DNA of 64,000 nucleotides from Shimia_B sp039815465. Its GTDB lineage: Bacteria; Pseudomonadota; Alphaproteobacteria; Rhodobacterales; Rhodobacteraceae. Of the stretch, positions 1 to 8,101 are shown one piece after another. The stretch spans positions 53,669-117,668 of the forward strand of contig JBCBZG010000010.1 in assembly GCA_039815465.1 (NCBI GenBank). The letters are read 5' to 3'. Numbering within the stretch: the stretch's first letter is position 1; each line of letters starts with the position of its first letter. Under the pieces are notes generated by a model. It was not told where the DNA came from, did no database searches, and saw only the letters and a program-made list of their open reading frames with translations. The translations under genes were made by a program, and so were the position numbers.

Positions 1-1466
1 GCCCGGCTCACCCGCTTCCGCGTCGATTGCGGCATGATCACCTCGTCGATGAAGCCCCGCTGGGCGGCCACGAACGGGTTCGCGAACCGGTCCTCGTAGT
101 CCTTGGTGTGCTGCGCGATCTTTTCCGGGTCGCCCAGATCGGCGCGGTGGATGATCTCTGTGGCACCTTTCGCGCCCATCACCGCCACCTCTGACGTGGG
201 CCAGGCGTAGTTGAAATCGCCCCGCAGGTGTTTGGAGCTCATAACGACGTAAGCCCCGCCATAGGCCTTGCGCGTAATGACAGTGACCTTCGGCACCGTG
301 GCCTCCCCATAGGCAAAGAGCAGCTTTGCCCCGTGCTTGATCACCCCGCCATATTCCTGTGTCACACCGGGCAGAAAGCCCGGCACGTCCACAAAGGTCA
401 GGATCGGGATCTCGAACGCGTCGCAGAACCGGACAAACCGCGCGGCCTTACGCGAGCTATCGATGTCCAGCACCCCCGCCAGCACCATGGGCTGGTTGGC
501 CACGACGCCCACGGTGGAGCCCTCAAGCCGGATAAAGCCCGTGATCATGTTCTTTGCGAAATCCTCCTGAATCTCGCAGAAATCACCCTCATCGGCGACC
601 TTCAGGATCAGTTCCTTCATGTCATAGGGCGTGTTGGGGTTCGCGGGGATGAGCGTGTCGAGGCTTTCTTCCACCCGGTCCGGCGGGTCAAAGAACGGGC
701 GGCGTGGCGGTTTGGCCGTGTTGTTGAGCGGCAGGAAATCGACCAGACGCCGCACCTCCGCCAGACATTCCACGTCATTCTCGAAGGCCGCATCGGCGAC
801 GGAGCTCTTTTTGGTGTGCGTGCTCGCGCCGCCCAGTTCCTCGGCCGTCACGATCTCATTCGTCACGGTTTTCACCACGTCAGGCCCGGTGACAAACATG
901 TAGGAGCTGTCGCGCACCATATAGATGAAGTCAGTCATCGCAGGCGAATACACCGCGCCCCCCGCGCAGGGCCCCATGATGACGGAGATCTGCGGGACCA
1001 CGCCCGAGGCCTCGATGTTGCGCTGGAACACCTCGCCATAGCCCGCGAGGCTGTCGACGCCCTCCTGAATCCGCGCGCCACCCGAATCGTTGATCCCGAT
1101 GACCGGCGCTCCGTTCTGGACGGCCATATCCATGATTTTGCAGATCTTCATTGCGTGAGTGTGCGACACCGACCCGCCCAGGACCGTGAAGTCCTGGCTG
1201 AACACATAAACCTGCCGCCCGTTGATCGTGCCCCAGCCGGTGACGACGCCGTCGCCCGACGGCTTCGACTTTTCCATCCCGAAATCGGTGCAGCGGTGGG
1301 TGACGAACATGTCGAACTCTTCGAACGAGCCCTCGTCGAGCAAAAGCTCCACCCGCTCCCGCGCGGTGAGCTTGCCGCGGGCGTGCTGCGCTGCAATCCG
1401 CTTTTCCCCGCCGCCAAGGCGTGCGGCCTGTCGTTGGGTGTCGAGCTCTTGAAGAATGTCGGTCAT
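1..1466 (-). CDS. pccB: Propionyl-CoA carboxylase beta subunit (carboxyltransferase), 3' end outside window
   Basis: Carboxyltransferase subunit of a biotin-dependent acyl-CoA carboxylase, which moves CO2 from carboxybiotin to propionyl-CoA in the methylmalonyl-CoA route. About 488 residues are visible of the usual 510 or so, and the gene runs off the left edge. Reading the minus strand from ATG 1466 gives MTDILQELDTQRQAARLGGG, a typical N-terminus for the family. The first oxyanion-hole loop GPCAGGAVYSPAMTDF lies near residues 165-180, and the second, AYGGAYVVMSS, lies near the left edge. An AAAGG ribosome-binding site precedes the ATG. The long plus-strand frame over this gene is a codon-bias shadow. 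The biotin-carrying partner pccA is not in the window. Confidence 0.95.
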   Translation of the reverse strand, partial: MTDILQELDTQRQAARLGGGEKRIAAQHARGKLTARERVELLLDEGSFEEFDMFVTHRCTDFGMEKSKPSGDGVVTGWGTINGRQVYVFSQDFTVLGGSVSHTHAMKICKIMDMAVQNGAPVIGINDSGGARIQEGVDSLAGYGEVFQRNIEASGVVPQISVIMGPCAGGAVYSPAMTDFIYMVRDSSYMFVTGPDVVKTVTNEIVTAEELGGASTHTKKSSVADAAFENDVECLAEVRRLVDFLPLNNTAKPPRRPFFDPPDRVEESLDTLIPANPNTPYDMKELILKVADEGDFCEIQEDFAKNMITGFIRLEGSTVGVVANQPMVLAGVLDIDSSRKAARFVRFCDAFEIPILTFVDVPGFLPGVTQEYGGVIKHGAKLLFAYGEATVPKVTVITRKAYGGAYVVMSSKHLRGDFNYAWPTSEVAVMGAKGATEIIHRADLGDPEKIAQHTKDYEDRFANPFVAAQRGFIDEVIMPQSTRKRVSR

Positions 1467-1544
1467 GGGGGGCCTTTCATCTTGATCGTCTCGCGCCCTG
1501 TCGCGCAGTTTTCTTTCGTTATGCCGCATCGCGGCGCAATGAAA

Positions 1545-1566
1545 GCGAAATATGGCCGCATTTCGC
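1545..1566 (-). promoter_or_regulatory. Inverted repeat upstream of pccB, possible operator
   Basis: GCGAAAT, an 8-base spacer, then ATTTCGC: a perfect 7-bp dyad 79 bp upstream of the pccB start. Propionate genes in this order are often controlled by XRE-type short-chain acyl regulators that bind such dyads, but no regulator gene is visible beside it. The operator role is inferred. Confidence 0.35.
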
Positions 1567-1689
1567 GTGCATGGGGGACGAGTTCCCGTTGTTTGCGCTA
1601 TCTCAAATCGTGACTTCGCATCATGTCAGGGTTTTTGCGCCGGTGTCACATAGTGTTCTGACGCAACTGGGCGTGTTGGTTTGCGTGCT

Positions 1690-1806
1690 ATAGCGCCGGT
1701 CCGAGGGGTGGCGTTCGCGCCGCCCGTCAAACCGAAGGTTTGCCTTTGGCAAAACGGGGGCGGAACGGCGCGGCCCGACGTTGCCGTCGGGCGAGCACAT
1801 CGGGGC
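1690..1806. repeat. Dispersed intergenic repeat family A, copy 1
   Basis: Begins TATAGCGCCGGTCCGAGGGG and ends in a dyad CCCGACG-TTGC-CGTCGGG. A close copy lies at 41568-41672 and a third, inverted, at 59432-59541. This copy carries an inserted hairpin module, CCCGTC-AAACC...AAAACGGG at about 1723-1758, that the 41.6 kb copy lacks. The remainder of 1467-1923 holds no convincing gene. Confidence 0.8.
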
Positions 1807-1923
1807 TATGAAGTGCCCCCTTGCGTTGATACCTAACCCGCGTCGCAGCGTTTCGGACACCCCTGCACAAACGGCGGCCACGCTGTGCATAGCATCTGCG
1901 CGAAACCGCGTTACAGTAAGGCA

Positions 1924-3144
1924 ATGCCTGATCCCTCCCAGGTCCGCTATCTGGACCGCACGACCCCACCGCACCTGTCGACGCTCATCCTCCTGGCCGG
2001 AGGGTCCGCGCTCGCCATGAATGTCTTCCTGCCGTCCCTGCCCGGGATGACGGAGTATTTCGACACCGATTACGGCGTCATGCAGCTTTCGGTGGCGCTC
2101 TATCTGGCGTTCAACGCGGGGCTTCAGCTTTTCGTGGGGCCCATGGCCGACCGCTACGGGCGCCGCCCGGTCATCCTTGCCGGTGTCACGATTTACATGC
2201 TGGCCACGCTTGGCTGCATCTTTGCCCCGAATGTGGAGACGTTCTTGGCGTTTCGGATGGCGCAGGCCTCCGTCGTTGTTGGAATGGTGCTGTCGCGGGC
2301 CATCGTGCGGGATCTGGTGAGCCAAGACCGCGCGGCCTCCATGCTGGGTTATCTCACCATGGGGATGTCGGTGGTGCCCATGGTCGGGCCCGCGCTCGGC
2401 GGGCTGCTTGACGACAGCTTTGGCTGGCAGGCGAATTTTTGGCTGCTCTTTGCCCTAGGGGGGCTCATGCTCGCCGTGACCTTTGCAGATCTGGGCGAAA
2501 CCGCGCCAATGACCCACGCCCGCTTCCGCGATCAGCTCCGCGATTACCCCGCGCTTCTGACGTCGCCCCGGTTCTGGGGCTACAACCTGTCTGCGGCTTT
2601 CACATCTGGCGCGTTTTTTGCCTATCTCGGCGGTGCCCCCTACGTGGGGGCGGAGATTTTTGGCCTCTCCCCCTCGGTGCTGGGCGTCTATTTTGGCGCG
2701 CCTGCGATTGGGTATTTCGCGGGGAATTGGATCTCTGGCCGGTACTCGGTGCGCGTGGGGATCAACCGCATGATCCTGTGGGGCGCGCTGCTCTGCGCGA
2801 GCGGGATGCTCGGGCTTTTGGCGCTCTTTACGCTGGGGGCGCAGACGGCGATTGTGTTCTTTGCCTCCATGACCTTCGTGGGGCTGGGCAACGGCATGAC
2901 GCTGCCTAATGCGACGGCAGGCATGCTGAGCGTGCGCCCGCATCTCGCTGGGACGGCCTCGGGCCTCGGCGGGGCGATGATGCTGGGCGGCGGTGCGGGG
3001 CTCTCTGCCTTGGCCGGTGCGGCCCTCGGCGATGGGGCGAGCGCATTCCCCCTGATCTACATCCAATGCGCAACAGCGCTGGCGGGCATTGGGGCCATCC
3101 TCTTCGTTATGCGGCGGGAACGCGTGCTCGCGGCCCAGTCGTAG
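1924..3144 (+). CDS. Bcr/CflA-family multidrug efflux MFS transporter
   Basis: A 406-residue inner-membrane drug/proton antiporter of the major facilitator superfamily. Twelve hydrophobic segments run through the protein. The loop between helices 2 and 3 carries GPMADRYGRRPVI, the canonical MFS motif A, and the N-terminal FLPSLPGMTEYF is typical of Bcr/CflA proteins, which export bicyclomycin, chloramphenicol or similar compounds. The open frame extends to 1885, but ATG 1924 is chosen because a TAAGG site sits just upstream and homologues begin near this point. It stands alone between repeat elements. The substrate cannot be told from sequence. Confidence 0.88.
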   Translation: MPDPSQVRYLDRTTPPHLSTLILLAGGSALAMNVFLPSLPGMTEYFDTDYGVMQLSVALYLAFNAGLQLFVGPMADRYGRRPVILAGVTIYMLATLGCIFAPNVETFLAFRMAQASVVVGMVLSRAIVRDLVSQDRAASMLGYLTMGMSVVPMVGPALGGLLDDSFGWQANFWLLFALGGLMLAVTFADLGETAPMTHARFRDQLRDYPALLTSPRFWGYNLSAAFTSGAFFAYLGGAPYVGAEIFGLSPSVLGVYFGAPAIGYFAGNWISGRYSVRVGINRMILWGALLCASGMLGLLALFTLGAQTAIVFFASMTFVGLGNGMTLPNATAGMLSVRPHLAGTASGLGGAMMLGGGAGLSALAGAALGDGASAFPLIYIQCATALAGIGAILFVMRRERVLAAQS

Positions 3145-3163
3145 GACGCCGTTGCCGCAGAGT

Positions 3164-3272
3164 GCCCGCCCGGTGGCAACACCGGGCAGCCCCCGACCGC
3201 CCCCCATGGGCGGGGGCTACTCCCCCGCCCGCGGTCAGGGGCTGCCCGGTGGTTCCCACCGGGCGGGCCAGT
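3164..3272. repeat. Dispersed palindromic repeat family B, copy 1
   Basis: GCCCGCCCGGTGG at the left end and CCACCGGGCGGGC at the right end form a long dyad with nested GGGCAGCCCC/GGGGCTGCCC arms. Related copies lie at 6646-6705 and 28549-28666. It occupies the gap between two convergent transporter genes and may also act as a two-way terminator. Confidence 0.7.
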
Positions 3273-3273
3273 T

Positions 3274-4164
3274 TCAAAGCTTCGTCGCCGGCGCCGCAGG
3301 CGTCACCGCCCGCCGCTTCTGCGCCTCCCGCCAGGTGATATAACTCACACTCGCCAAGATCATCACGCCGCCCAAGATCACGAAACTGTCGAGCGGCTCC
3401 CCAAACAGCAAAAGCCCGACCAAAGTGGCCCAGACAAGCTGCAAAAACGTCACCGGCTGCGTCACCGTCATAGGCGCGGCCTGGAACGCCATTGTCATCG
3501 TGTAGTGCCCCCCCGTCGCCAACGCCGCCACGAGAAAGAGCCACGCCAGATCGCTCGCGCTGGGCGTCACCCACACCGCCACTGCAAAGGGCGCGAGCCC
3601 AATGGTCACCGTGATCGACAACATGCCCACCACCATCGTCGGGCTCGCCCGGTCGGCCATGATCTTGCCCAAGAGGTAGGAGGCCGCAAACATCGTCGTC
3701 GTCCCAAGCATTGATAGGTGCGCGAGCTCCACCTCCCGGATCCCCGGGCGCAGGATCACGAACACCCCGCACAAAGCCACCGCAATCGCCAGCATCCGCC
3801 GAAGCGCCAGCTTTTCGCCCAGAAACACCGCCGCCGCGATCGTGACCCCCACGGGCGTGAGGTAGCCCATCGCCGCGACCTCCGCGACGGGCAGCGTGCC
3901 CATGGCGAAAAACCAGGTGATGACGCCAAGCGAATGCACGAGACCCCGAAGCGCAAAGAGGCCACCGGCCTGACGGCTCAACCCCTCCCGCAGCATGGGG
4001 CGCACCATCGGGACGAGGAACACAAGCCCGAGCAGATAGCGCAGAAACGCCGCCTCCGCGGCGGGCACACGCCCGCCCAAGTGCTTGACCACCGCAGCCA
4101 CCCCAACAAAGAGGAAGCCGGTGATCACCATCCAAAAGACACCGTAAAGGGGGCGCTGCGCCAT
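3274..4164 (-). CDS. EamA/DMT-family transporter
   Basis: A 296-residue membrane protein with ten predicted helices arranged as two EamA halves, the layout of drug/metabolite exporters. It starts MAQRPLYGVFWMVITGFLFV, and the second half opens near residue 150 with MLGTTTMFAASYLLGKI. Members export amino acids, nucleosides or other small metabolites; the substrate is not predictable here. It converges with the MFS gene across repeat B and diverges from the molybdoenzyme gene. A second, unrelated EamA gene lies at 11006. Confidence 0.88.
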   Translation of the reverse strand: MAQRPLYGVFWMVITGFLFVGVAAVVKHLGGRVPAAEAAFLRYLLGLVFLVPMVRPMLREGLSRQAGGLFALRGLVHSLGVITWFFAMGTLPVAEVAAMGYLTPVGVTIAAAVFLGEKLALRRMLAIAVALCGVFVILRPGIREVELAHLSMLGTTTMFAASYLLGKIMADRASPTMVVGMLSITVTIGLAPFAVAVWVTPSASDLAWLFLVAALATGGHYTMTMAFQAAPMTVTQPVTFLQLVWATLVGLLLFGEPLDSFVILGGVMILASVSYITWREAQKRRAVTPAAPATKL

Positions 4165-4226
4165 AACCGGACCGTGGCCTTAGCAGCCCAGAGGTGCAAG
4201 GGGTGCAACGCAGACCCGCGAAGCGG

Positions 4227-4268
4227 GCCACCGCCGCGCATGGAAAAGTTTTGCGAAAACTTTTCGCC
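4227..4268. repeat. Inverted distant copy of the 17.2 kb hairpin repeat
   Basis: GAAAAGTTTT-GCG-AAAACTTTTC (4243-4265) is a perfect 10-bp dyad. With its flank, the reverse complement matches the units at 17237, 17353 and 17467 over about 40 bp, including CCATGCGCGGCGGTGG. It lies between two divergent genes, so a simple terminator role is not obvious. Confidence 0.75.
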
Positions 4269-4347
4269 CCGCGGCGGGCGGGGGCGCTTGGGATTTAGGC
4301 GGGTTGCGCGTAGCCTTAGGCCGCGGGAATGCGTTCGGAAGGCGGGG

Positions 4348-6630
4348 ATGTCGCGTCGGGGTCTCACATCAAGCCACTGGGGCATCGCCCGGGCGCAAAG
4401 CACAGGCGGCACGCTCAGCGCGGTCTCGGCTCACCCGATGGACCCCGCACCCGCTGCGCTGCTCGAAAACATGGTAGGCACTGCGAACTCTCCGGCGCGG
4501 GTCACACACCCCGCCCTGCGGCGCGGCTGGCTTGAGGGCGGCGGCACGCGCGGGCGCGACAGCTACGTCACCGTCCCCTGGGACCGCGCGCTCGATCTGA
4601 TTGCGTCCTCCCTGCGCCAGACCATCGCCACCCACGGCAACAGCGCGATCTTTGCAGGCTCCTACGGCTGGGCGAGCGCGGGCCGCTTCCACCACGCCCA
4701 AAGCCAGCTCAAACGCTTCCTCAACACCCTGGGCGGCTTCACGGGGTCGGAGGGCAACTACAGCTACAACGCCGCCCTCGTCGCCATGCCTCATATCCTC
4801 GGCGGGTCCTTCCGCGACCAGCTCGCCCAAGCAACGCGGTGGGAGGTGATTGCAGACCACAGCACCCTTGTCGTGGCCTTTGGCGGGCTCGCTCTGCGCA
4901 ACATGCAGATCAGCGACGGCGGAGCCTCTGTTCACCGCATCCCCGCCGCGCTCCGCCATTGCCGCGCGCGTGGCGTGCGCTTTGTCAACATCAGCCCCCA
5001 TCGCGGCGATATGGCGGCGGAGCTTGACGCCCGCTGGCTCAGCCCGCGCCCGGGCACGGACACCGCCCTCATGCTCGCGCTGACTCACACGCTCTTGGTA
5101 GAGGGGCTCCATGACCCTGCGTTCCTCGCGCGCTACACCGTCGGGTGGGAGCGGGTGGAGGCTTATCTAACCGGCGCCACAGACGGCACCGCCAAAGACG
5201 CCAGCTGGGCTGCAGAGATCACGGGGCTCGACGCAGACGATATCCGCGCGCTTGCCCGCCAGATGGCCGCAAACCGCACCATGATCACCTGCGCCGCCGC
5301 GCTCCAACGGGCCGATTGGGGCGAACAGCCGCTCTGGGCCTGCGTGACGTTGGCCGCCGCCCTGGGCCAAATCGGCCTGCCCGGCGGCGGCTACGGCATC
5401 GGCTACGCTGTAAACGGCCATGTGGGCGCCAGCGACCGCGCCCTTCGGGCGGCAGCGCTGCCCACCGGGCCCAACCCCGTGGCGCAGAGGATCCCAGTCG
5501 CGATGATCGCTGAAATGCTGCTGCGCCCCGGCGCGCCCTACCGCTATGACGGCCAGACCCACACGCTGCCCCAGGCTCGGCTTGTGTGGTGGGCAGGCGG
5601 CAACCCATTCCACCACCACCAAGACCTGCGCCGCTTGAGCGCCGCGTTCCAAACGCCCGACCTCGTGGTGGTGAACGAAACCCACTGGACCGCCACCGCC
5701 CGCCACGCCGACATCGTGCTACCCGCCGCCGCCGCCACCGAGCGCGCAGATTTCGGCGCGGGCAAGACCGACCGCGTGCTGACCCCCATGCACCCCGTCG
5801 CCGACCCACCGGGGCAGGCGCGCAGCGAATACGCGATGTACACCGCCCTGGCCGAGCGGCTCGGGGTGGCGGAGGCCTTTACCGAAGGGCGGGACGAGGA
5901 GGCCTGGCTCCGCCACCTCTGGGCCCAGACCCAGGACAGCGCCACGAGCGCCGGGCACACGCTCCCCGATTGGGACAGGTTCTGGGCGGGCGAGCCCATA
6001 GAGCTCCTCGACCCGAACCCGCGCCAGGTCTTTCTCGCCGACTTCCGCGCCGATCCTGCCGCCCACCCGCGCCCAACGCCCAGCGGTAAGATCGAGCTCT
6101 ACTCAGACACCGTCGCCGCGTTCGCGCTGCCAGAGTGTCCAGGCCACGCCACATGGGTCCCACCGCGCGATGCCGCGCTCCCGGGGACGCTCGCGCTCCT
6201 GTCTGGCCAGCCGGGGACCCGGCTCCATTCCCAGGGCGACGACGGCGCGCTGAGCCAAGCGTCCAAGATTGCCGGGCGCGAGCCCGTGCTGATCCACCCG
6301 GGCGACGCCGCCGCGCGGGGGATCGCCGAGGGCGATGTCGTGGAACTCCGCAGCGCGCGCGGCGCCTGTCTGGCGGGGGCGCAGGTGACAGAGGATATCG
6401 CGCCGGGCTGCGTCTTTCTGGCCACGGGTGCGTGGTATACGCCAGATGCGGAGGGGCGGTGCCTCCACGGCAATCCAAACGCCTTAACCCATGACCTGCG
6501 GACGTCAGAATGGAGCCAAAGCCCGGCGGCGCACTCTTGCCGTGTGACGTTGAGCCGATGGATGGGGGACCAGAGTGCGCCAGAGGTGCATATGGCGCAA
6601 GCAGGTGAGGATGACCCTGGAGTGGTGTAG
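4348..6630 (+). CDS. Cytoplasmic molybdopterin oxidoreductase, biotin sulfoxide/DMSO reductase family
   Basis: A 760-residue molybdopterin-guanine-dinucleotide enzyme of the DMSO reductase family, closest in layout to BisC/DorA/TorA. GSYGWASAGRFHH near residues 104-116 contains Ser110 in the position of the molybdenum-ligand serine. The C-terminal cofactor domain has HSQGDDGALSQASKI and a WYTPDAEG...HGNPNALT stretch. There is no N-terminal iron-sulfur Cys motif and no twin-arginine signal, so it should act in the cytoplasm, as BisC does on biotin or methionine sulfoxide. The frame is open back to 3718, but ATG 4348 has GGAAGGCGGGG just before it and gives the family length. No cytochrome or chaperone partner lies nearby. 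Confidence 0.87.
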   Translation: MSRRGLTSSHWGIARAQSTGGTLSAVSAHPMDPAPAALLENMVGTANSPARVTHPALRRGWLEGGGTRGRDSYVTVPWDRALDLIASSLRQTIATHGNSAIFAGSYGWASAGRFHHAQSQLKRFLNTLGGFTGSEGNYSYNAALVAMPHILGGSFRDQLAQATRWEVIADHSTLVVAFGGLALRNMQISDGGASVHRIPAALRHCRARGVRFVNISPHRGDMAAELDARWLSPRPGTDTALMLALTHTLLVEGLHDPAFLARYTVGWERVEAYLTGATDGTAKDASWAAEITGLDADDIRALARQMAANRTMITCAAALQRADWGEQPLWACVTLAAALGQIGLPGGGYGIGYAVNGHVGASDRALRAAALPTGPNPVAQRIPVAMIAEMLLRPGAPYRYDGQTHTLPQARLVWWAGGNPFHHHQDLRRLSAAFQTPDLVVVNETHWTATARHADIVLPAAAATERADFGAGKTDRVLTPMHPVADPPGQARSEYAMYTALAERLGVAEAFTEGRDEEAWLRHLWAQTQDSATSAGHTLPDWDRFWAGEPIELLDPNPRQVFLADFRADPAAHPRPTPSGKIELYSDTVAAFALPECPGHATWVPPRDAALPGTLALLSGQPGTRLHSQGDDGALSQASKIAGREPVLIHPGDAAARGIAEGDVVELRSARGACLAGAQVTEDIAPGCVFLATGAWYTPDAEGRCLHGNPNALTHDLRTSEWSQSPAAHSCRVTLSRWMGDQSAPEVHMAQAGEDDPGVV

Positions 6631-6645
6631 TCGGCCCGATGAAGC

Positions 6646-6705
6646 GTTTCGCCCGGTGGGCACCACCGGGCATCCCCCGTCCGCCCCCACGGGCGGGGAA
6701 TGCCC
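6646..6705. repeat. Dispersed palindromic repeat family B, copy 2
   Basis: Contains CGCCCGGTGG-GCA-CCACCGGGC and the CCCCCGTCCGCCCCCACGGG module of the other B copies. It sits between the convergent molybdoenzyme and guanine deaminase genes, where transcripts from both sides would end. Confidence 0.65.
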
Positions 6706-6742
6706 TCAGTACTTCGCGACACCCTTGCAGAAAGTTAGGAAC

Positions 6743-8029
6743 CTAGGCGCGTCGTCTCCCCGCCACGCGCACATCCACCACAGCGCGATCATCGCCCATC
6801 ATCAGCGTGGGAAACACAGCCTCCCACCCATTCTCCGCATTCGCCACCCGCTGCGCCAAGGCCGGCGTGGACGCCAGATCGAGCACACAGATATCCGCCT
6901 CAAACCCCGGCTCCAGCCGCCCCGCCTGATCCTCAATCCGCAAAGCCCGCGCCGACCCTGCCGTCGCCAGCCACAAGAGCTCCGCGGCGTGCAACGCCTC
7001 CCCCCTGAGCTGCGCCACCTCATAGGCCGCCGCCATCGTGCGCAGCATCGAAAAGGACGACCCGCCGCCGGTATCCGTGGCCAGCCCCACACGCAGCCCT
7101 GCCCGCGCCAGCCCCATGTCAAAGAGCCCCGATCCGATAAACGTGTTGGACGTCGGGCAATGTACAAGGCTCGCATCGACCTCTGCCAACCGCACCCGCT
7201 CCCGTTCCGTCAAATGGATCGCATGGCCAAACACAGCGCCCGGCCCGCACAGGCCATAGCGTTCATAAACCTCCAGATAGTCCGCCGCATCGGGAAAGAG
7301 CTCCCGCATCCACGCGATTTCCTCCACCTGCTCTGACAGATGGGTCTGCATCAAACACCCCGGATGCTCCGCCCAAAGCGCGCCCAGCGCCTCCATCTGC
7401 GCAGGCGTCGATGTGGGTGCAAAGCGCGGCGTGACGACATACTGCGCCCGCCCACGCCCATGCCATTTGGCCAGCAATGCAGCGCTTTCGTCATAGGCCC
7501 GCGCCGCGGTATCAATCAGCCCCGCGGGCGCGTTGCGGTCCATGCAGGTCTTGCCCGCAAGCACCCGCATCCCGCGCGCCTCAGCGGCCTCAAAGATCGC
7601 TTCCACCGACGCAGGCGCCGTCGTGCAATAGGTGCACACCGTTGTCGTCCCGTGATCGAGCAAGAGGTCAAGATACGTGCCCGCAACCGCTCGCGCATAG
7701 GCCGGATCGGCAAAGCGCGCCTCCTCCGGGAACGTATAGTCATTGAGCCAATCAATAAGTCGCTTGCCCCAGCTCGCGATCATCGCCGTCTGGGGGTAGT
7801 GGGTGTGGGCGTCCACAAAGCCCGGCACGATCAGATGCCCGGAATGATCCGTCACCACCGCATCGCCATGGGCGGCCCGCAGCTCTGCCGCCCCACCCAC
7901 CGCCGCAATGCGCCCAGCCTCAATCAGCACCGCGCCATCTGCACTGAGGTCGGTCACATCCTCCCACGGCGCCACCATCGGGTTCCCGGTGTAGCGCAGG
8001 GTCTGGCCAAGGATCAGCTCTTTCGTCAT
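6743..8029 (-). CDS. guaD: Guanine deaminase
   Basis: A 428-residue zinc amidohydrolase converting guanine to xanthine and ammonia. Metal-binding residues are visible in order: DAHTHYPQ near residues 73-80, QTHLSE near 205, GHAIHL near 240 and ATDTGGGSS near 300. The HYPQ after the first His pair separates guanine deaminases from other members. The frame is open to a GTG at 8062, but ATG 8029 (MTKELILGQTL) fits homologues best. Neither start has an ideally spaced ribosome-binding site: CAGGA is very close to the ATG. It diverges from mgtE. An 8-oxoguanine deaminase 10 kb away may share the purine-salvage role. Confidence 0.93.
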   Translation of the reverse strand: MTKELILGQTLRYTGNPMVAPWEDVTDLSADGAVLIEAGRIAAVGGAAELRAAHGDAVVTDHSGHLIVPGFVDAHTHYPQTAMIASWGKRLIDWLNDYTFPEEARFADPAYARAVAGTYLDLLLDHGTTTVCTYCTTAPASVEAIFEAAEARGMRVLAGKTCMDRNAPAGLIDTAARAYDESAALLAKWHGRGRAQYVVTPRFAPTSTPAQMEALGALWAEHPGCLMQTHLSEQVEEIAWMRELFPDAADYLEVYERYGLCGPGAVFGHAIHLTERERVRLAEVDASLVHCPTSNTFIGSGLFDMGLARAGLRVGLATDTGGGSSFSMLRTMAAAYEVAQLRGEALHAAELLWLATAGSARALRIEDQAGRLEPGFEADICVLDLASTPALAQRVANAENGWEAVFPTLMMGDDRAVVDVRVAGRRRA

Positions 8030-8101
8030 ATCCTGTGCGTAACGGCGCTGCCCCCGCGCCACAATCCTTCTTAGACCCCGTCTTAGACCGCGGAGCCGCC
8101 C

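Noticed and set aside
228..1613. A 461-codon plus-strand open frame
   Set aside because: Shadow of pccB, whose minus-strand reading gives a full family match.
3718..4347. The first 210 codons of the long frame leading into the molybdoenzyme
   Set aside because: This part is antisense to the EamA gene and low-complexity Arg/His; the true start with a ribosome-binding site is at 4348.
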